Counted from the first letter of the stretch, positions 26,100 through 35,136 are shown. The stretch: 64,000 nucleotides of DNA from Candidatus Fimenecus excrementavium (GCA_018712805.1 DVGI01000038.1:42396-106395); one strand, 5' to 3'. Program-made: numbers and translations. Notes: a model not told the origin generated them from the letters alone.

Positions 26100-27351
26100 T
26101 TCCCGTCACCTCGATGTCCAGTTCCGCTTTGGAATTTTCCGTTATCGGATATTTTGAAAAATCAATGACCAGTTTTTCCATTTCCGGCGGGCGCAGGAAC
26201 GGGTATTTCTTGGAAAGCACCGTTTCCCCGTCGATTTTTAAGTGCAAAGTGCATTTGTCTAAAATCTCACGGCTTCGGAAATAGACCGTGGTTTTCGAGT
26301 TGTCCTCATTTAAGTTGAGCCTTTGCGGCACGGCGTAAAGCAACGCGCCGGAACTTTCCAACGGCACCGTTTTTCGTGTGCTTTCTTTATAATGCGCGGC
26401 GTTTTCGCCGGCAAGCTCGCCGCTTTCCGAAACATAATCGACCAAATCGTTGACGTGCAGCGCGTTCCCGCACGAGAAAATCCCGTCCACAGTAGTCATC
26501 AGCTGTCCGTCGCAAACAGGGCCTTTGGTTTTGGGGTCAAGTTTTACGCCGAGCGATTCGGCAAGCTCGTTTTCGGGGATTAGCCCCACCGAAAGAATCA
26601 GCGCGTCACATTCCACAATCTGCTCTGTTCCTGCAAGCGGGCGCATTTTGTCGTCCACTTCGGCAATTTCCACCGCCGTTAAGCGGTCCGCGCCGAACAC
26701 CCTTGTCACCGTGTGGGAAAGGTAAAGCGGAATGTTATAGTCGTGTAAGCACTGGTGAATGTTGCGCGTAAGGCCGGAGGGGGTGGGCTTCGCTTCATAA
26801 ACCCCGACTACCTCGGCGCCTTCTAAAGTCAGGCGGCGCGCCATAATAAGCCCGATGTCGCCGCTGCCGAGAATCACACATTTTTTGGTCGGCAGCTCGC
26901 CGAGCAAATTGGTAAAATGCTGCGCCGTGCCCGCGGTAAATACGCCCGAAGGGCGCGTGCCGTGAATAGACACTTGCTTTGCAGTGCGTTCGCGGCAGCC
27001 GGTTGCAAGCACGAGCGCCCGCGCCAATACCGTCTCCACGCCGTCGCGGTTGACCAAAGACACATGAAAGCCGTCCGGCTTTTTCTCGATTCGGGTCACA
27101 AAGGTAAGCGTCAGCGCGTCGATGCCGGCTTTGTGAAATTCATCAATAAACCGTTCGGCATATTCCGGCCCCGAAAGCTTTTCCTGAAACCGAACAAGCC
27201 CGAACCCGTCGTGAATACATTGCTTTAAAATGCCGCCGAGCCTTGCTTCGCGTTCTACAAGAAGCGTTTTTGCGCCGTTTTTGTCTGCGGAGATCGCCGC
27301 GGCAAGTCCCGCCGGGCCGCCGCCGATAACAACTACATCATATCGAAGCAT
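26092..27351 (-). CDS. FAD/NAD(P)-dependent oxidoreductase (GlpB-position partner)
   Basis: The 419-residue protein has VVVIGGGPAGLAAAISA at the N-terminus, ATGCRERT, a second nucleotide-binding loop CVILGSGDIGLIMARR near residue 157, and ISCGNALHVNDLVD. It is a pyridine nucleotide-disulfide reductase-fold flavoprotein like those found between GlpA-like and DUF1667 genes. Likely role: pass electrons from the GlpA-like dehydrogenase to NAD or a carrier. It lacks the redox CxxxxC of classical thiol reductases. Confidence 0.87.
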   Translation of the reverse strand: MLRYDVVVIGGGPAGLAAAISADKNGAKTLLVEREARLGGILKQCIHDGFGLVRFQEKLSGPEYAERFIDEFHKAGIDALTLTFVTRIEKKPDGFHVSLVNRDGVETVLARALVLATGCRERTAKQVSIHGTRPSGVFTAGTAQHFTNLLGELPTKKCVILGSGDIGLIMARRLTLEGAEVVGVYEAKPTPSGLTRNIHQCLHDYNIPLYLSHTVTRVFGADRLTAVEIAEVDDKMRPLAGTEQIVECDALILSVGLIPENELAESLGVKLDPKTKGPVCDGQLMTTVDGIFSCGNALHVNDLVDYVSESGELAGENAAHYKESTRKTVPLESSGALLYAVPQRLNLNEDNSKTTVYFRSREILDKCTLHLKIDGETVLSKKYPFLRPPEMEKLVIDFSKYPITENSKAELDIEVTGNA

Positions 27352-27369
27352 CTTTGCGTCTCCTTTCGG

Positions 27370-29073
27370 TTATTTGGTTCTGCCGAACGTAATCATGGAA
27401 TCTTCGGCGGATTTTTTCACTTCATTTAACGGAACGCCCAAAAAGTCGGCGATAATCTGCGTAACCAGCGGTGAGCAGAACCCGCCCTGGCACCGCCCCA
27501 TACCGGGACGCACGCGCTTTTTCACGCCGTCCACCGTGGGCACACAAATGGGGGAGCGCAGTGCGTCTAAAATTTCGCCTTTGCTCACTTCCTCACAGCG
27601 GCAGACAATTACGCCGTAATCCGGGTTTTCCCGGATTTTCGCGGCGCGCTGTTCGTCCGTCATTTCCCGAAGCACCGGCACGCCGTGACGAATGGGGGAG
27701 AAGTCCTTGTTTTCTTCCACCGGTTTTTCTTCGGAAAGCGCCTTTACCGCCATGTCGGCAATGTCCAACGCCACCGCCGGCGCGGTTGTCAGTCCCGGCG
27801 ACTGAATGCCGGCGCAGTGAATCAGGTTTTTGGTTTTGCGACCCGGCTCAATGATGAAATCCTCTTCAAAGGTCGGGGCGCGCACGCCGGTGAAATAGGT
27901 GATGATGTCGCGCTCGGAAAGCTTCGGCATCGTCTTTTTCTGTTTCTTAAATACATTTTCAATGCTTTCACGATGCGTTTCGGTGTTTTCCTTTTCATAG
28001 GTCTCAATCGCGTCAGGACCTACCAACAAATTATCATGCACCGTGTGCAAAATTCCGCCGCCTTTCGAGTGCGCCTTGTTGGCGGTCAGTTCTTTAATCG
28101 AAGCAATGGAGTGCATAAACGCACCCGCTTTTTTGTCGAGAATCGAATTCGTCCCGCGGCGCGGGTGAATCGAGAAAAACCGGTCGCCCGCCATTTCGGC
28201 AACGTCTTCTGAGAACACACCCGCCGCGTTGACAACAAGCCGCGGATAAAGCGTGCCGCGGTTGGTTTCGACGCTTTGAATTTTACCGTCTGCTACTTCC
28301 ATAGAAACCACCGCCGTGTTGAGTGCAACTTCGGCGCCGTTCTGCACTGCGTTTTCCGCGTAAGCAATCGTCAGTCCATAAGGGCAGACACAGCCCGAGG
28401 AGGGGTTGGAAATCGCAAATTTGAAATCTTTTGCGAAATTCGGCTCGCGGCGTTTTAGCTCCGCGCCGGAAATCAGCTTCGTATCCGAAATGCCGTCATG
28501 CTTTTTACGATAAAGGCAGTAAAGCGCGACCAAGGGCTTTGCCCATCCTTTGGTAAAGCAGACATATTGCCCGACGCGCTTGAAAGGTACGTCCAGTTCT
28601 TTACAGACCTGCTCATACATTTCGTTGCCTTTTCTTATGTAATAATGTTTTTTCGAGCCTTTGGAAAGGTCAATCCCGGGATGGACTTCGCCGTCGTTGC
28701 GCCCCGAAGCCTGCAGCGCGAGGTCGGCTTCCTTTTCGACCAAAAGCACGTCTAATTTATAACGGGTGAGTTCCCGCGCAATGGTTACGCCGGAAATGCC
28801 GCCGCCGATAATCAATACGTCGGGCGTTCTGCCGTCCAGCGCTTTGTCGCGAAGTTTCGGCATGCGCATCGGCTGTTCCTTAACTTCGTCACACGTAAGG
28901 TCGTTGACCACGTGTACCGTGCTGTATTTTTCCGCCGCCGTCTGACAGGCAACCACGACTTCCTGCCACGTTTTTACGCGCCCGGAAAGCACAATGCAGC
29001 CGTCCGCAAGCTCGGCGCGCACCGCGCCGCCGAAACGGGCAGACAGTTTTTTGTTCGTCTTATTAAGATTCAC
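27370..29073 (-). CDS. GlpA-like FAD dehydrogenase with BON-like N-terminus and BFD domain
   Basis: GTG 29073 was chosen: AAGGAAGGA lies 6 bases before it. Residues about 1-65 look like a BON-type fold (CIVLSGRVKTWQEVVVA...VHVVNDL). The DAO/GlpA domain follows (VLIIGGGISGVTIARELTRY, ASGRNDGEVHPG). A C-terminal BFD-type [2Fe-2S] domain has CRCEEVS and CQGGFC. Anaerobic G3P dehydrogenases have the last two parts, but the N-terminal addition is unusual. It is the first gene of the operon, behind a consensus promoter. Confidence 0.87.
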   Translation of the reverse strand: MNLNKTNKKLSARFGGAVRAELADGCIVLSGRVKTWQEVVVACQTAAEKYSTVHVVNDLTCDEVKEQPMRMPKLRDKALDGRTPDVLIIGGGISGVTIARELTRYKLDVLLVEKEADLALQASGRNDGEVHPGIDLSKGSKKHYYIRKGNEMYEQVCKELDVPFKRVGQYVCFTKGWAKPLVALYCLYRKKHDGISDTKLISGAELKRREPNFAKDFKFAISNPSSGCVCPYGLTIAYAENAVQNGAEVALNTAVVSMEVADGKIQSVETNRGTLYPRLVVNAAGVFSEDVAEMAGDRFFSIHPRRGTNSILDKKAGAFMHSIASIKELTANKAHSKGGGILHTVHDNLLVGPDAIETYEKENTETHRESIENVFKKQKKTMPKLSERDIITYFTGVRAPTFEEDFIIEPGRKTKNLIHCAGIQSPGLTTAPAVALDIADMAVKALSEEKPVEENKDFSPIRHGVPVLREMTDEQRAAKIRENPDYGVIVCRCEEVSKGEILDALRSPICVPTVDGVKKRVRPGMGRCQGGFCSPLVTQIIADFLGVPLNEVKKSAEDSMITFGRTK

Positions 29074-29097
29074 GCGGCATCCTTCCTTTCGCCACAA

Positions 29098-29117
29098 AGT
29101 CGGCTGATTGACCGACT
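29098..29117. promoter_or_regulatory. Candidate operator for the divergent TetR regulator
   Basis: AGTCGG-N8-CCGACT is a perfect 6-bp inverted repeat just downstream of the minus-strand -10 box, in the leader of the GlpA-like operon. Its position fits repressor binding; the link to the TetR gene is an inference. Confidence 0.5.
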
Positions 29118-29130
29118 CTTTCTAATGGGA

Positions 29131-29159
29131 ATCATACTATATTCCGTTTTGTTTGTCAA
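29131..29159 (-). promoter_or_regulatory. Promoter of the GlpA-like operon
   Basis: On the minus strand: TTGACA, a 17-base spacer, TATGAT, about 58 bases before the GTG start. Confidence 0.85.
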
Positions 29160-29227
29160 TACTATATAAAAATTTGAAAACAATAAAAAATTTTTTATAA
29201 AAATTATGCGCTTTCCTGAAAAAATAG

Positions 29228-29256
29228 TAGACATTCGACGGGTGAAATGCTAATAT
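29228..29256 (+). promoter_or_regulatory. Promoter of the TetR gene
   Basis: TAGACA, a 17-base spacer and TAATAT lie 34 bases before the TetR start. The divergent promoter is 70 bases away. Confidence 0.7.
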
Positions 29257-29289
29257 ATTGGCAAATTCTTCGCAAAAAAGGGGAAGCTT

Positions 29290-29886
29290 ATGGCAGCGCC
29301 GAGAAAAGAAAATATAAAAGACATTGTGTTAAACGCGACCACTGCGCTTTTGGAAAACCATTCTTTTGCCGAAATTTCGCTTGCGGAAATTGCGAAAGCG
29401 GCGGGGATTTCCAAAGGCACACTTTATTATCACTACAAAGCCAAAAGTGAAATTTTCTTCGACCTTGCCGACCGCTATCTTTGCACGCAGTGGGACGACT
29501 TTATCCGTTGGACCGAAAATAAGGAAAAAGATACCTCGATTCAGCGGCTCGTGAAATATGTTATCGAGCGCAACACCGTTTTCGCGGGGCTTCGGCTTCA
29601 CCTCTTCTGCGAAGCGCAAATCGGCGACGAAGCGCTGCGGGAAAAGCTTGTCAAGCGCTACGATGACTTTCAAAAACTAATCAGCGAAAAGATTGCCGAA
29701 CGAACCGACCTGCCGGCGGATTTCCTCACATGGCTTATCCTGCTTGCTTCCGACGGAATTGTCGTTCAGGAAGTTTTGCGCAACGAAAAGTTTGACAAAG
29801 ACGCGTTTATCACAGCGTCCGCCGGGTATTTAAAGCAGTTTAACCGCTCGTTTACAAACGACAATCCGAAAGATGCGCACGCTTGA
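29290..29886 (+). CDS. TetR/AcrR family transcriptional regulator
   Basis: The 198-residue protein has an N-terminal TetR helix-turn-helix (IKDIVLNATTALLEN, FAEISLAEIAKAAGISKGTL, YYHYKAKSEIF) and a divergent ligand domain. It is transcribed away from the GlpA-like operon across a 216-base region that holds both promoters and an inverted repeat. It probably represses that operon and perhaps the downstream MFS gene. Inducer unknown. Confidence 0.92.
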   Translation: MAAPRKENIKDIVLNATTALLENHSFAEISLAEIAKAAGISKGTLYYHYKAKSEIFFDLADRYLCTQWDDFIRWTENKEKDTSIQRLVKYVIERNTVFAGLRLHLFCEAQIGDEALREKLVKRYDDFQKLISEKIAERTDLPADFLTWLILLASDGIVVQEVLRNEKFDKDAFITASAGYLKQFNRSFTNDNPKDAHA

Positions 29887-29942
29887 ATTTATGCACTCGC
29901 ACATTTCCTTTTTGAATGAAAATATATGCAAAAAATAAAAAC

Positions 29943-29969
29943 CGCTTAGTAAAAGCTAAGCGTTTTTTT
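29943..29969 (+). terminator. Terminator after the TetR gene
   Basis: CGCTTAG/CTAAGCG 7-bp stem with a six-base loop and seven T. Confidence 0.9.
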
Positions 29970-30110
29970 GCTCTATAACAAATGCGCAGAAAAATGCAAG
30001 GGGGTTATTTGTAGATTTTCCGTTCGAATTTTTGTGGAACATCACGATTTTTGAACTTTCTGCGCTAATTTGTCTAAAAAAAGCTTTTTTCAGTTGAAGA
30101 AATTCGTGTG

Positions 30111-30138
30111 TTGTGTTAAACTTGATATATTATATAAA
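30111..30138 (+). promoter_or_regulatory. Possible promoter of the MFS symporter gene
   Basis: TTGTGT, 16 bases, TATAAA, 18 bases before the ATG. The AT-rich repeated TATA makes the exact -10 uncertain. The rest of 29970-30156 shows no gene. Confidence 0.4.
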
Positions 30139-30156
30139 AATACGGGAGGCAGACTT

Positions 30157-32679
30157 ATGAGTCTTGTGGAGAAAGCAAAAGCCGGTTTGTCCAAAGTCCG
30201 GACTTACTGGAAAACACCGCCGCTCGGGCGGTATATGCCGTTTCGTGAAATTGCGGCATATGCCGGCGGCGGCATCGGCGCGTACTTTGTTATTACACTT
30301 GGTACCGCCTGCATTTTGGGAACCGGTAACACGCTGATTTCCAGCACGCTCGGCGTCGACGCAACCGATATGTATATCATGTACGTCATCGCCGTTCTCG
30401 TCAACATACCGCTTACCGGCATTCGCGCCAACATCATCGACAACACGCGAAACAAAGCCGGTAAATACCGCCCCTATATTGTCAGCATGGCAATCCCGAC
30501 CGCGATCATATGTACCCTAATGGTCTGGTTCCCGTATGACAAGCTCGGCGCGCTCGTCGGCGAGGGGATGTGGTTCGGTGAAACCCGGGCTTATGTTGCA
30601 AAATGTGCGCTAATCTTGATTTTTGACCTGATTTTGCACTTCTTCTATTATTTCTTCTATGACGGCTATGAAAACCTCATTCATGTGCTTTCTCCCAACA
30701 CGCAAGAGCGCGCGGACGCATCTGCCGTGAAGAGCATTGTGTATTCGTTGGCGCCCTCGATTGTCAACCTTTTAACCCCGATTATTGCGCAAAACATTTT
30801 CCAGACCAACACAACCGATGTTCGTGTTTACAGATTCCTCTATCCGATTCTCGGCGTGGTCGGCATTTTGCTTTGCATTGTTGTTTACAAATACACCGAA
30901 GAAAAAATCGTCCAGGCGCGCACCCACGTTATTCAGATTAAATTCTCCGACGCGCTTCGGGAAGTGGCGAAAAACAAATATTTCTGGATTATCTCGCTTG
31001 CCTCGTGGATCGGCTTCTTAGAGTCCGCATACGCCAACATTTTGTTCTGGCTTTACAACTACGGCGGCGCGTGCAGCGGTAATGTTTACAGTATTATCAT
31101 TACCGTTTACGGCAACGCTTCTTTGTGGGGCATGCTGCTCGCACCGTTCTGTATCCGCCGCTGGGGCAAAAAGGCGGTTTTGGTCGCCACCAACATTTTC
31201 AACATACTTTTCATTTTGATGATGCTGCCGATTACGACCGAAATCAGCGGCGCGACCATTTGGCTTGTTATGGGCTGCCTTTACCTCAACGCCTTTATGG
31301 GCGCGTTCATGCACATTTTGAACCCGGCGATTCAGGCGGATATCCGTGACTATCAGCAATACAGAACCGGCGAGCGCATCGACGGTATGTTCTCTGCGGT
31401 TTCCACCATCGGTTCGGTCATTGCGCTTGTCACTTCCTCGGTGCTGCCGGTTATTTACGAGCGCGGCGGTATCAACAAGGAAACGGCGGCGGTTGTCACC
31501 TCGAACCCCGCGGTTTTGAATCGGATGCTCGGCGACGGCAAAACCGTCGGTCAGATTTTGAGCGAACAGCTTGCCAACGGGCAGGATAACTACTCTAACG
31601 CCTATTCCGCCCTTTACGACCCGGATATCTTGCTTCACTTGCTGCAAGTGCTGATTGTCGTTTCGGCGGTCGGCGCACTGTTAAACGTTTTGCCGTTCCT
31701 TTGGTATGATTTCAATGAGCGCAAACAGAAGTCTGTTGTCCGCGTTTTGAAAGTCCGTGCGCTGTTTGAAGATTACGGCAACGGCGTTCTCGATAACGGC
31801 CGGCTTGTCGAAGCGATTGACATTATCCGTCAGGCGAAAACCATGGCGGTTATGCCGAAAAAAGAACTCAGCAAAGACATTTATAAAAAGGCACAGGGCA
31901 AAGCCGCCAAAAAAGCGGCAAAAAAAGAATATTACGACACGCGCGAATATAACGACGAGGTCGAAATTGCGAAGTTTGTCTGCGATGAACTTGATAAATT
32001 CTCCACGCCGCTGTTCCAGTATAAATTGAGCGTCTACCGTAAGGTTTACGCCGCAGGGCTGCAGGGCGTTTACAATGCCGATATGAACGTGATTAAACAG
32101 AAACTTGCCGACGCAAGAGCCCTGCCGCGCACAACGAAAGCGGAAAAAGAACTGCGCAGCTTCGCGATTGAAGAAGCCAGAATCGAAAAACGGTCCCGCA
32201 AGACGATTGACAAATATTTTAAAGACCCTGCCGAATTTGTCCAGCCGGATTTTGCGGTGCTTGAAGGCTTCTATGAAAAAGAAGACAACTGCGACGAACA
32301 GCTTAAAGCGATGTATGCAGAACTTCGCATTGCCAAGAAAGCGAATGACCGCGCTCGCGTCGAAACGCTGAAAGAGAATATCAAAGAAACTTCAGCCGTT
32401 CGCAAAGCGGCGCGCGCAGACAGCAAAGCCGAAATGGAAAAACACGCCTATTTCAGCCGCGCTGCAAAGCCTTATCTCGATGCGGAAAAGCTGATTAAAC
32501 AGGAAGAAAATTATCAGCACTTAGACGAAATTACCGCCATGTATGACGACGCGAAAGCCCGCTATGAACAAGAGCTTGCCGAAGCCGAAGAACAAAGAAA
32601 ACGTTTGGAAGCGGAAGAAAAGGCCTATGCCGAAAAGCTGAAAGCGGAAAAAGCGGCGAAGAAACAAAAGAAAAAATAA
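30157..32679 (+). CDS. MFS/GPH-type sugar symporter with long charged C-terminal extension
   Basis: ATG 30157 follows GGGAGG, so the earlier in-frame start is not used. Residues 1 to about 510 form a 12-helix glycoside-pentoside-hexuronide:cation symporter-like core. Residues about 515-840 are a soluble, very Lys/Glu/Ala-rich helical region with long coiled-coil character, ending in a run of lysines. Typical family members stop near 450-500 residues, so about 330 residues are extra. The gene lies downstream of the TetR gene, but with its own promoter and terminator. Substrate unknown; a polyol or glycoside for the neighbouring operon is possible. Confidence 0.82.
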   Translation: MSLVEKAKAGLSKVRTYWKTPPLGRYMPFREIAAYAGGGIGAYFVITLGTACILGTGNTLISSTLGVDATDMYIMYVIAVLVNIPLTGIRANIIDNTRNKAGKYRPYIVSMAIPTAIICTLMVWFPYDKLGALVGEGMWFGETRAYVAKCALILIFDLILHFFYYFFYDGYENLIHVLSPNTQERADASAVKSIVYSLAPSIVNLLTPIIAQNIFQTNTTDVRVYRFLYPILGVVGILLCIVVYKYTEEKIVQARTHVIQIKFSDALREVAKNKYFWIISLASWIGFLESAYANILFWLYNYGGACSGNVYSIIITVYGNASLWGMLLAPFCIRRWGKKAVLVATNIFNILFILMMLPITTEISGATIWLVMGCLYLNAFMGAFMHILNPAIQADIRDYQQYRTGERIDGMFSAVSTIGSVIALVTSSVLPVIYERGGINKETAAVVTSNPAVLNRMLGDGKTVGQILSEQLANGQDNYSNAYSALYDPDILLHLLQVLIVVSAVGALLNVLPFLWYDFNERKQKSVVRVLKVRALFEDYGNGVLDNGRLVEAIDIIRQAKTMAVMPKKELSKDIYKKAQGKAAKKAAKKEYYDTREYNDEVEIAKFVCDELDKFSTPLFQYKLSVYRKVYAAGLQGVYNADMNVIKQKLADARALPRTTKAEKELRSFAIEEARIEKRSRKTIDKYFKDPAEFVQPDFAVLEGFYEKEDNCDEQLKAMYAELRIAKKANDRARVETLKENIKETSAVRKAARADSKAEMEKHAYFSRAAKPYLDAEKLIKQEENYQHLDEITAMYDDAKARYEQELAEAEEQRKRLEAEEKAYAEKLKAEKAAKKQKKK

Positions 32680-32694
32680 GCTGTAAAAAGAACG

Positions 32695-32728
32695 CGCGGG
32701 CGCTTTAATTAGCGCCCGCGTACTTTTA
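32695..32728 (+). terminator. Terminator after the MFS gene
   Basis: CGCGGGCGCT/AGCGCCCGCG 10-bp stem with loop TTAATT and a T-rich tail. Confidence 0.85.
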
Positions 32729-32742
32729 TACCCTTTGAACCC

Positions 32743-32771
32743 TTGAAAAAATTACCATTTTGTGCTATAAT
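32743..32771 (+). promoter_or_regulatory. Promoter of the AraC-type gene
   Basis: TTGAAA, a 17-base spacer and perfect TATAAT. Confidence 0.85.
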
Positions 32772-32823
32772 CCAACTTCTAAGGGAGATTCGCATCAAAT
32801 TTTGGCAGAAATGAGGGACAAAC

Positions 32824-33654
32824 TTGGAAAATGCGTGTCAGATAAAACTGAATCCGGTCAAGTTTACCGATTTTCGGCTGTGCTATTGCGGCTATGAGGA
32901 GTGCGAACCCGGCCACAGCTTCGGGCCGGCGGTCAAAAGCCATTATGTGCTGCACTATGTGTTAAGCGGTAAAGGTGTTTTCCGGTTGAACAACCAGTTG
33001 TATACCGTTTCCAAAGGCGAAGCGTTTTTAATTCCGCCCGATGTGCGTGCCTTTTACGCCGCCGACAACGACGACCCGTGGGTTTACCTTTGGGTGGGGT
33101 TTGACGGCGACAGCGCCGAAGCGTATTTGAAAGAAATGAAGCTGCTCGGTGCGAAAAAGCCGGTTTTCACTTTGACCAAAGGGATTGAATTAAAGCAAAT
33201 CGTCATGGAAATGCTCAAGCACAACACCGCGGGAATTGAAAACGAATTTGCCCTCCAGGGGCTTTTGTGCAAGTTCTTTTCGATTGTCTGTTCGGAAGTG
33301 ACCCGCCGCGGCAGAAAGGCCGAGGACGACAGCAAGCAGAATTATTACATACGCAAGGCGATTGAGTATATCCGCGACAACTATTCCAACGGCGTCAACG
33401 TTTCCGATGTTTCGGAATATGTCGGCTTAAACCGCAGCTATCTGTTTACGCTGTTTCAAGATCATCTCGGGATTTCTCCGCAGAAATATTTGAGCAACTT
33501 CCGTCTCGAGCGCGCCTGTGAACTTTTGAAAGCGACAAACTACTCGATTGAAGATATTTCCTATTCCTGCGGCTACCGTGACCCCTTGGTGTTTTCCAAG
33601 GCGTTTAAAAAGCTGTACGGCGTTTCCCCGCTGAAATTTCGTAAAGAGTGCTAA
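32824..33654 (+). CDS. AraC family regulator with cupin sensor domain
   Basis: The 276-residue protein has a TTG start after GAGGGA. The N-terminal cupin-type ligand domain (HYVLHYVLSGKGVFRLN, GEAFLIPP) suits sugar sensing. The C-terminal double helix-turn-helix ends SCGYRDPLVFSKAFKKLYGVSP, the AraC signature. Such regulators usually control sugar uptake or glycosidase genes. The adjacent MFS symporter is the nearest candidate target. Confidence 0.92.
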   Translation: MENACQIKLNPVKFTDFRLCYCGYEECEPGHSFGPAVKSHYVLHYVLSGKGVFRLNNQLYTVSKGEAFLIPPDVRAFYAADNDDPWVYLWVGFDGDSAEAYLKEMKLLGAKKPVFTLTKGIELKQIVMEMLKHNTAGIENEFALQGLLCKFFSIVCSEVTRRGRKAEDDSKQNYYIRKAIEYIRDNYSNGVNVSDVSEYVGLNRSYLFTLFQDHLGISPQKYLSNFRLERACELLKATNYSIEDISYSCGYRDPLVFSKAFKKLYGVSPLKFRKEC

Positions 33655-33678
33655 ACACATTATAGCAATAAAAAATCA

Positions 33679-33716
33679 GACCCCCGTTCCGAAAGAACGG
33701 GGGTCTTGTGTTTTTT
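33679..33716. terminator. Bidirectional terminator between AraC and RluA-type genes
   Basis: GACCCCCGTTC/GAACGGGGGTC 11-bp stem with T-rich sequence on both sides. It serves two convergent genes. Confidence 0.88.
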
Positions 33717-33718
33717 CT

Positions 33719-34588
33719 TTATTTTAAAAGCGCCGCCATGTCCTTCGGCATCGGCGCGGTGATTTCCAAACCTTCGCCGGTTACGGGGTGGGTGAAACGG
33801 ACTTTTTCGCAGTGGAGTGCCTGATGCGAAAGCCGCGTGTCCGTGCTGCCGTACATGGTGTCGCCGACTAAAGGCGCGCCGAGATAGGCGAAATGCACGC
33901 GGATTTGGTGTGTGCGTCCGGTTTCGGGACGAACGCGCAACAGCGTAACAACGCCGTCTGATTTCAGCGCTTCCCAGTTTGTCACAGCGCGCTCGCCGCC
34001 TTCTCCGACCGCGCGCAGCGTCTTTCCGGGGTCGGGGCGAATAATCGGCGCGTCGATAACGCCGCTGCCCGAAAACACACCGCCCGCAACCGCCAAATAT
34101 TCTTTATGAATTTGCCCGGCAAGCCGCGCGGCGCAGTATTTGTTGCGCGCACAAATCACCACGCCCGAAGTGCCTTTGTCGAGCCGCCCGACCGCACGAA
34201 ACACCGCGGGACAGCCTTTTTCGGTGAGATAATAGGCGAGCGCGTTCGAAAGCGCATCGCCTTGGTGGTTGTGCGTTTCGTGCATGGCAAGACCGGCAGG
34301 TTTGTTAATTAAAATCAAGTCGTCGTCTTCAAATAAAATATCCAGCGGCATTTTGACCGGCGCCGAAACCGAAATGCTGTCGTCGTCCGGAATGAGCAGC
34401 GCGAGCCGGTCGCCGGCGTGCAGGAAATCCACGGTGCGGATGTGCGCGTCGTTTACCGTGATGCCCGCCTTGTCGCGTTTTAAAACGCAAAGCATACGGT
34501 AAGAGACCTTCGCTTCGTTTTTCAAAAATTCCTTGACCTTTTTGCCTTCGTAACTTTCGGGAATTTGAAATTCCAGTCTGCGCGCCAT
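33719..34588 (-). CDS. RluA-family rRNA/tRNA pseudouridine synthase
   Basis: The 289-residue protein has an S4-like N-terminus (KVKEFLKNEAKVSYRML) and the catalytic GRLDKGTSG with the nucleophile Asp. Later motifs are GRTHQIRVHFAYLGAPLVGD and INKPAGLAMH. It isomerises uridine in structured RNA; RluD/RluC cannot be told apart here. The start follows GAGGTGACGAG. A TATAAT on the minus strand at 34622-34627 overlaps the divergent plus-strand promoter. Confidence 0.93.
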   Translation of the reverse strand: MARRLEFQIPESYEGKKVKEFLKNEAKVSYRMLCVLKRDKAGITVNDAHIRTVDFLHAGDRLALLIPDDDSISVSAPVKMPLDILFEDDDLILINKPAGLAMHETHNHQGDALSNALAYYLTEKGCPAVFRAVGRLDKGTSGVVICARNKYCAARLAGQIHKEYLAVAGGVFSGSGVIDAPIIRPDPGKTLRAVGEGGERAVTNWEALKSDGVVTLLRVRPETGRTHQIRVHFAYLGAPLVGDTMYGSTDTRLSHQALHCEKVRFTHPVTGEGLEITAPMPKDMAALLK

Positions 34589-34617
34589 CTCGTCACCTCG
34601 TTTCTTTTTGTAATCTC

Positions 34618-34646
34618 TTGCATTATAGCACGATTTTGTGTAAAAT
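34618..34646 (+). promoter_or_regulatory. Promoter of the PII-like gene
   Basis: TTGCAT, 17 bases, TAAAAT. It shares bases with a TATAAT facing the pseudouridine synthase gene on the other strand. Confidence 0.65.
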
Positions 34647-34676
34647 AATATCAGAAATTTAAAAGGGGGAAAGACG

Positions 34677-35018
34677 ATGCAGCTTTTGCTTTTGATTATA
34701 CATGACCCGAAACAAATGGAAACGATTTTGGTGCGTATGATGGAAGCGGGGATTCGCGGCGGTTCGCTTGTCGAGTGCGAAGGCGTTTTGCAGGCAATCG
34801 GCGCAAGCCGCGGGGAAAAGCCGCCGGTGTTCAGCTCTCTTCGTCAATATTTAAACCCCGACAGCGAGCGGAAAAATAAAATGCTGCTGTCCGCCATGTC
34901 CGCCGAAGAAATCGGGAAAGCCCACGAAATCGTCGAAGAGGTTACCGGCGGGCTCGACAAAGCCAATACCGGTATTTTCTTAAGTTTGCCGATTGGGTTT
35001 TCCGACGGCGTGCGGTAA
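34677..35018 (+). CDS. Small PII-like (ferredoxin-like fold) protein
   Basis: The 113-residue protein begins MQLLLLIIHDPKQMETILVR and has a GGSLVECEGVL loop region. The alternating strands and helices and the size suggest a nitrogen-regulatory PII-like fold. Such small proteins are often next to cation:proton antiporters, as here, and may regulate them by nucleotide or c-di-AMP binding. A terminator and separate promoter lie between the two genes. Assignment is by resemblance only. Confidence 0.6.
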   Translation: MQLLLLIIHDPKQMETILVRMMEAGIRGGSLVECEGVLQAIGASRGEKPPVFSSLRQYLNPDSERKNKMLLSAMSAEEIGKAHEIVEEVTGGLDKANTGIFLSLPIGFSDGVR

Positions 35019-35048
35019 CCTGCAAATTTCATAAAAACCAATCGTTCA

Positions 35049-35084
35049 GAAACTCGTGTTTGTCAAAAACGCGGGTTTCTTTTT
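35049..35084 (+). terminator. Terminator after the PII-like gene
   Basis: A 13-bp stem with two G-U pairs (GAAACTCGTGTTT with AAACGCGGGTTTC) and five T. A TATAAT follows at 35099-35104, probably part of the antiporter promoter, with no clear -35. Confidence 0.82.
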
Positions 35085-35136
35085 GTGAAGAAAAAGCGTA
35101 TAATACCATCGGAAATGAAAAAGGGAAGATGAAACT

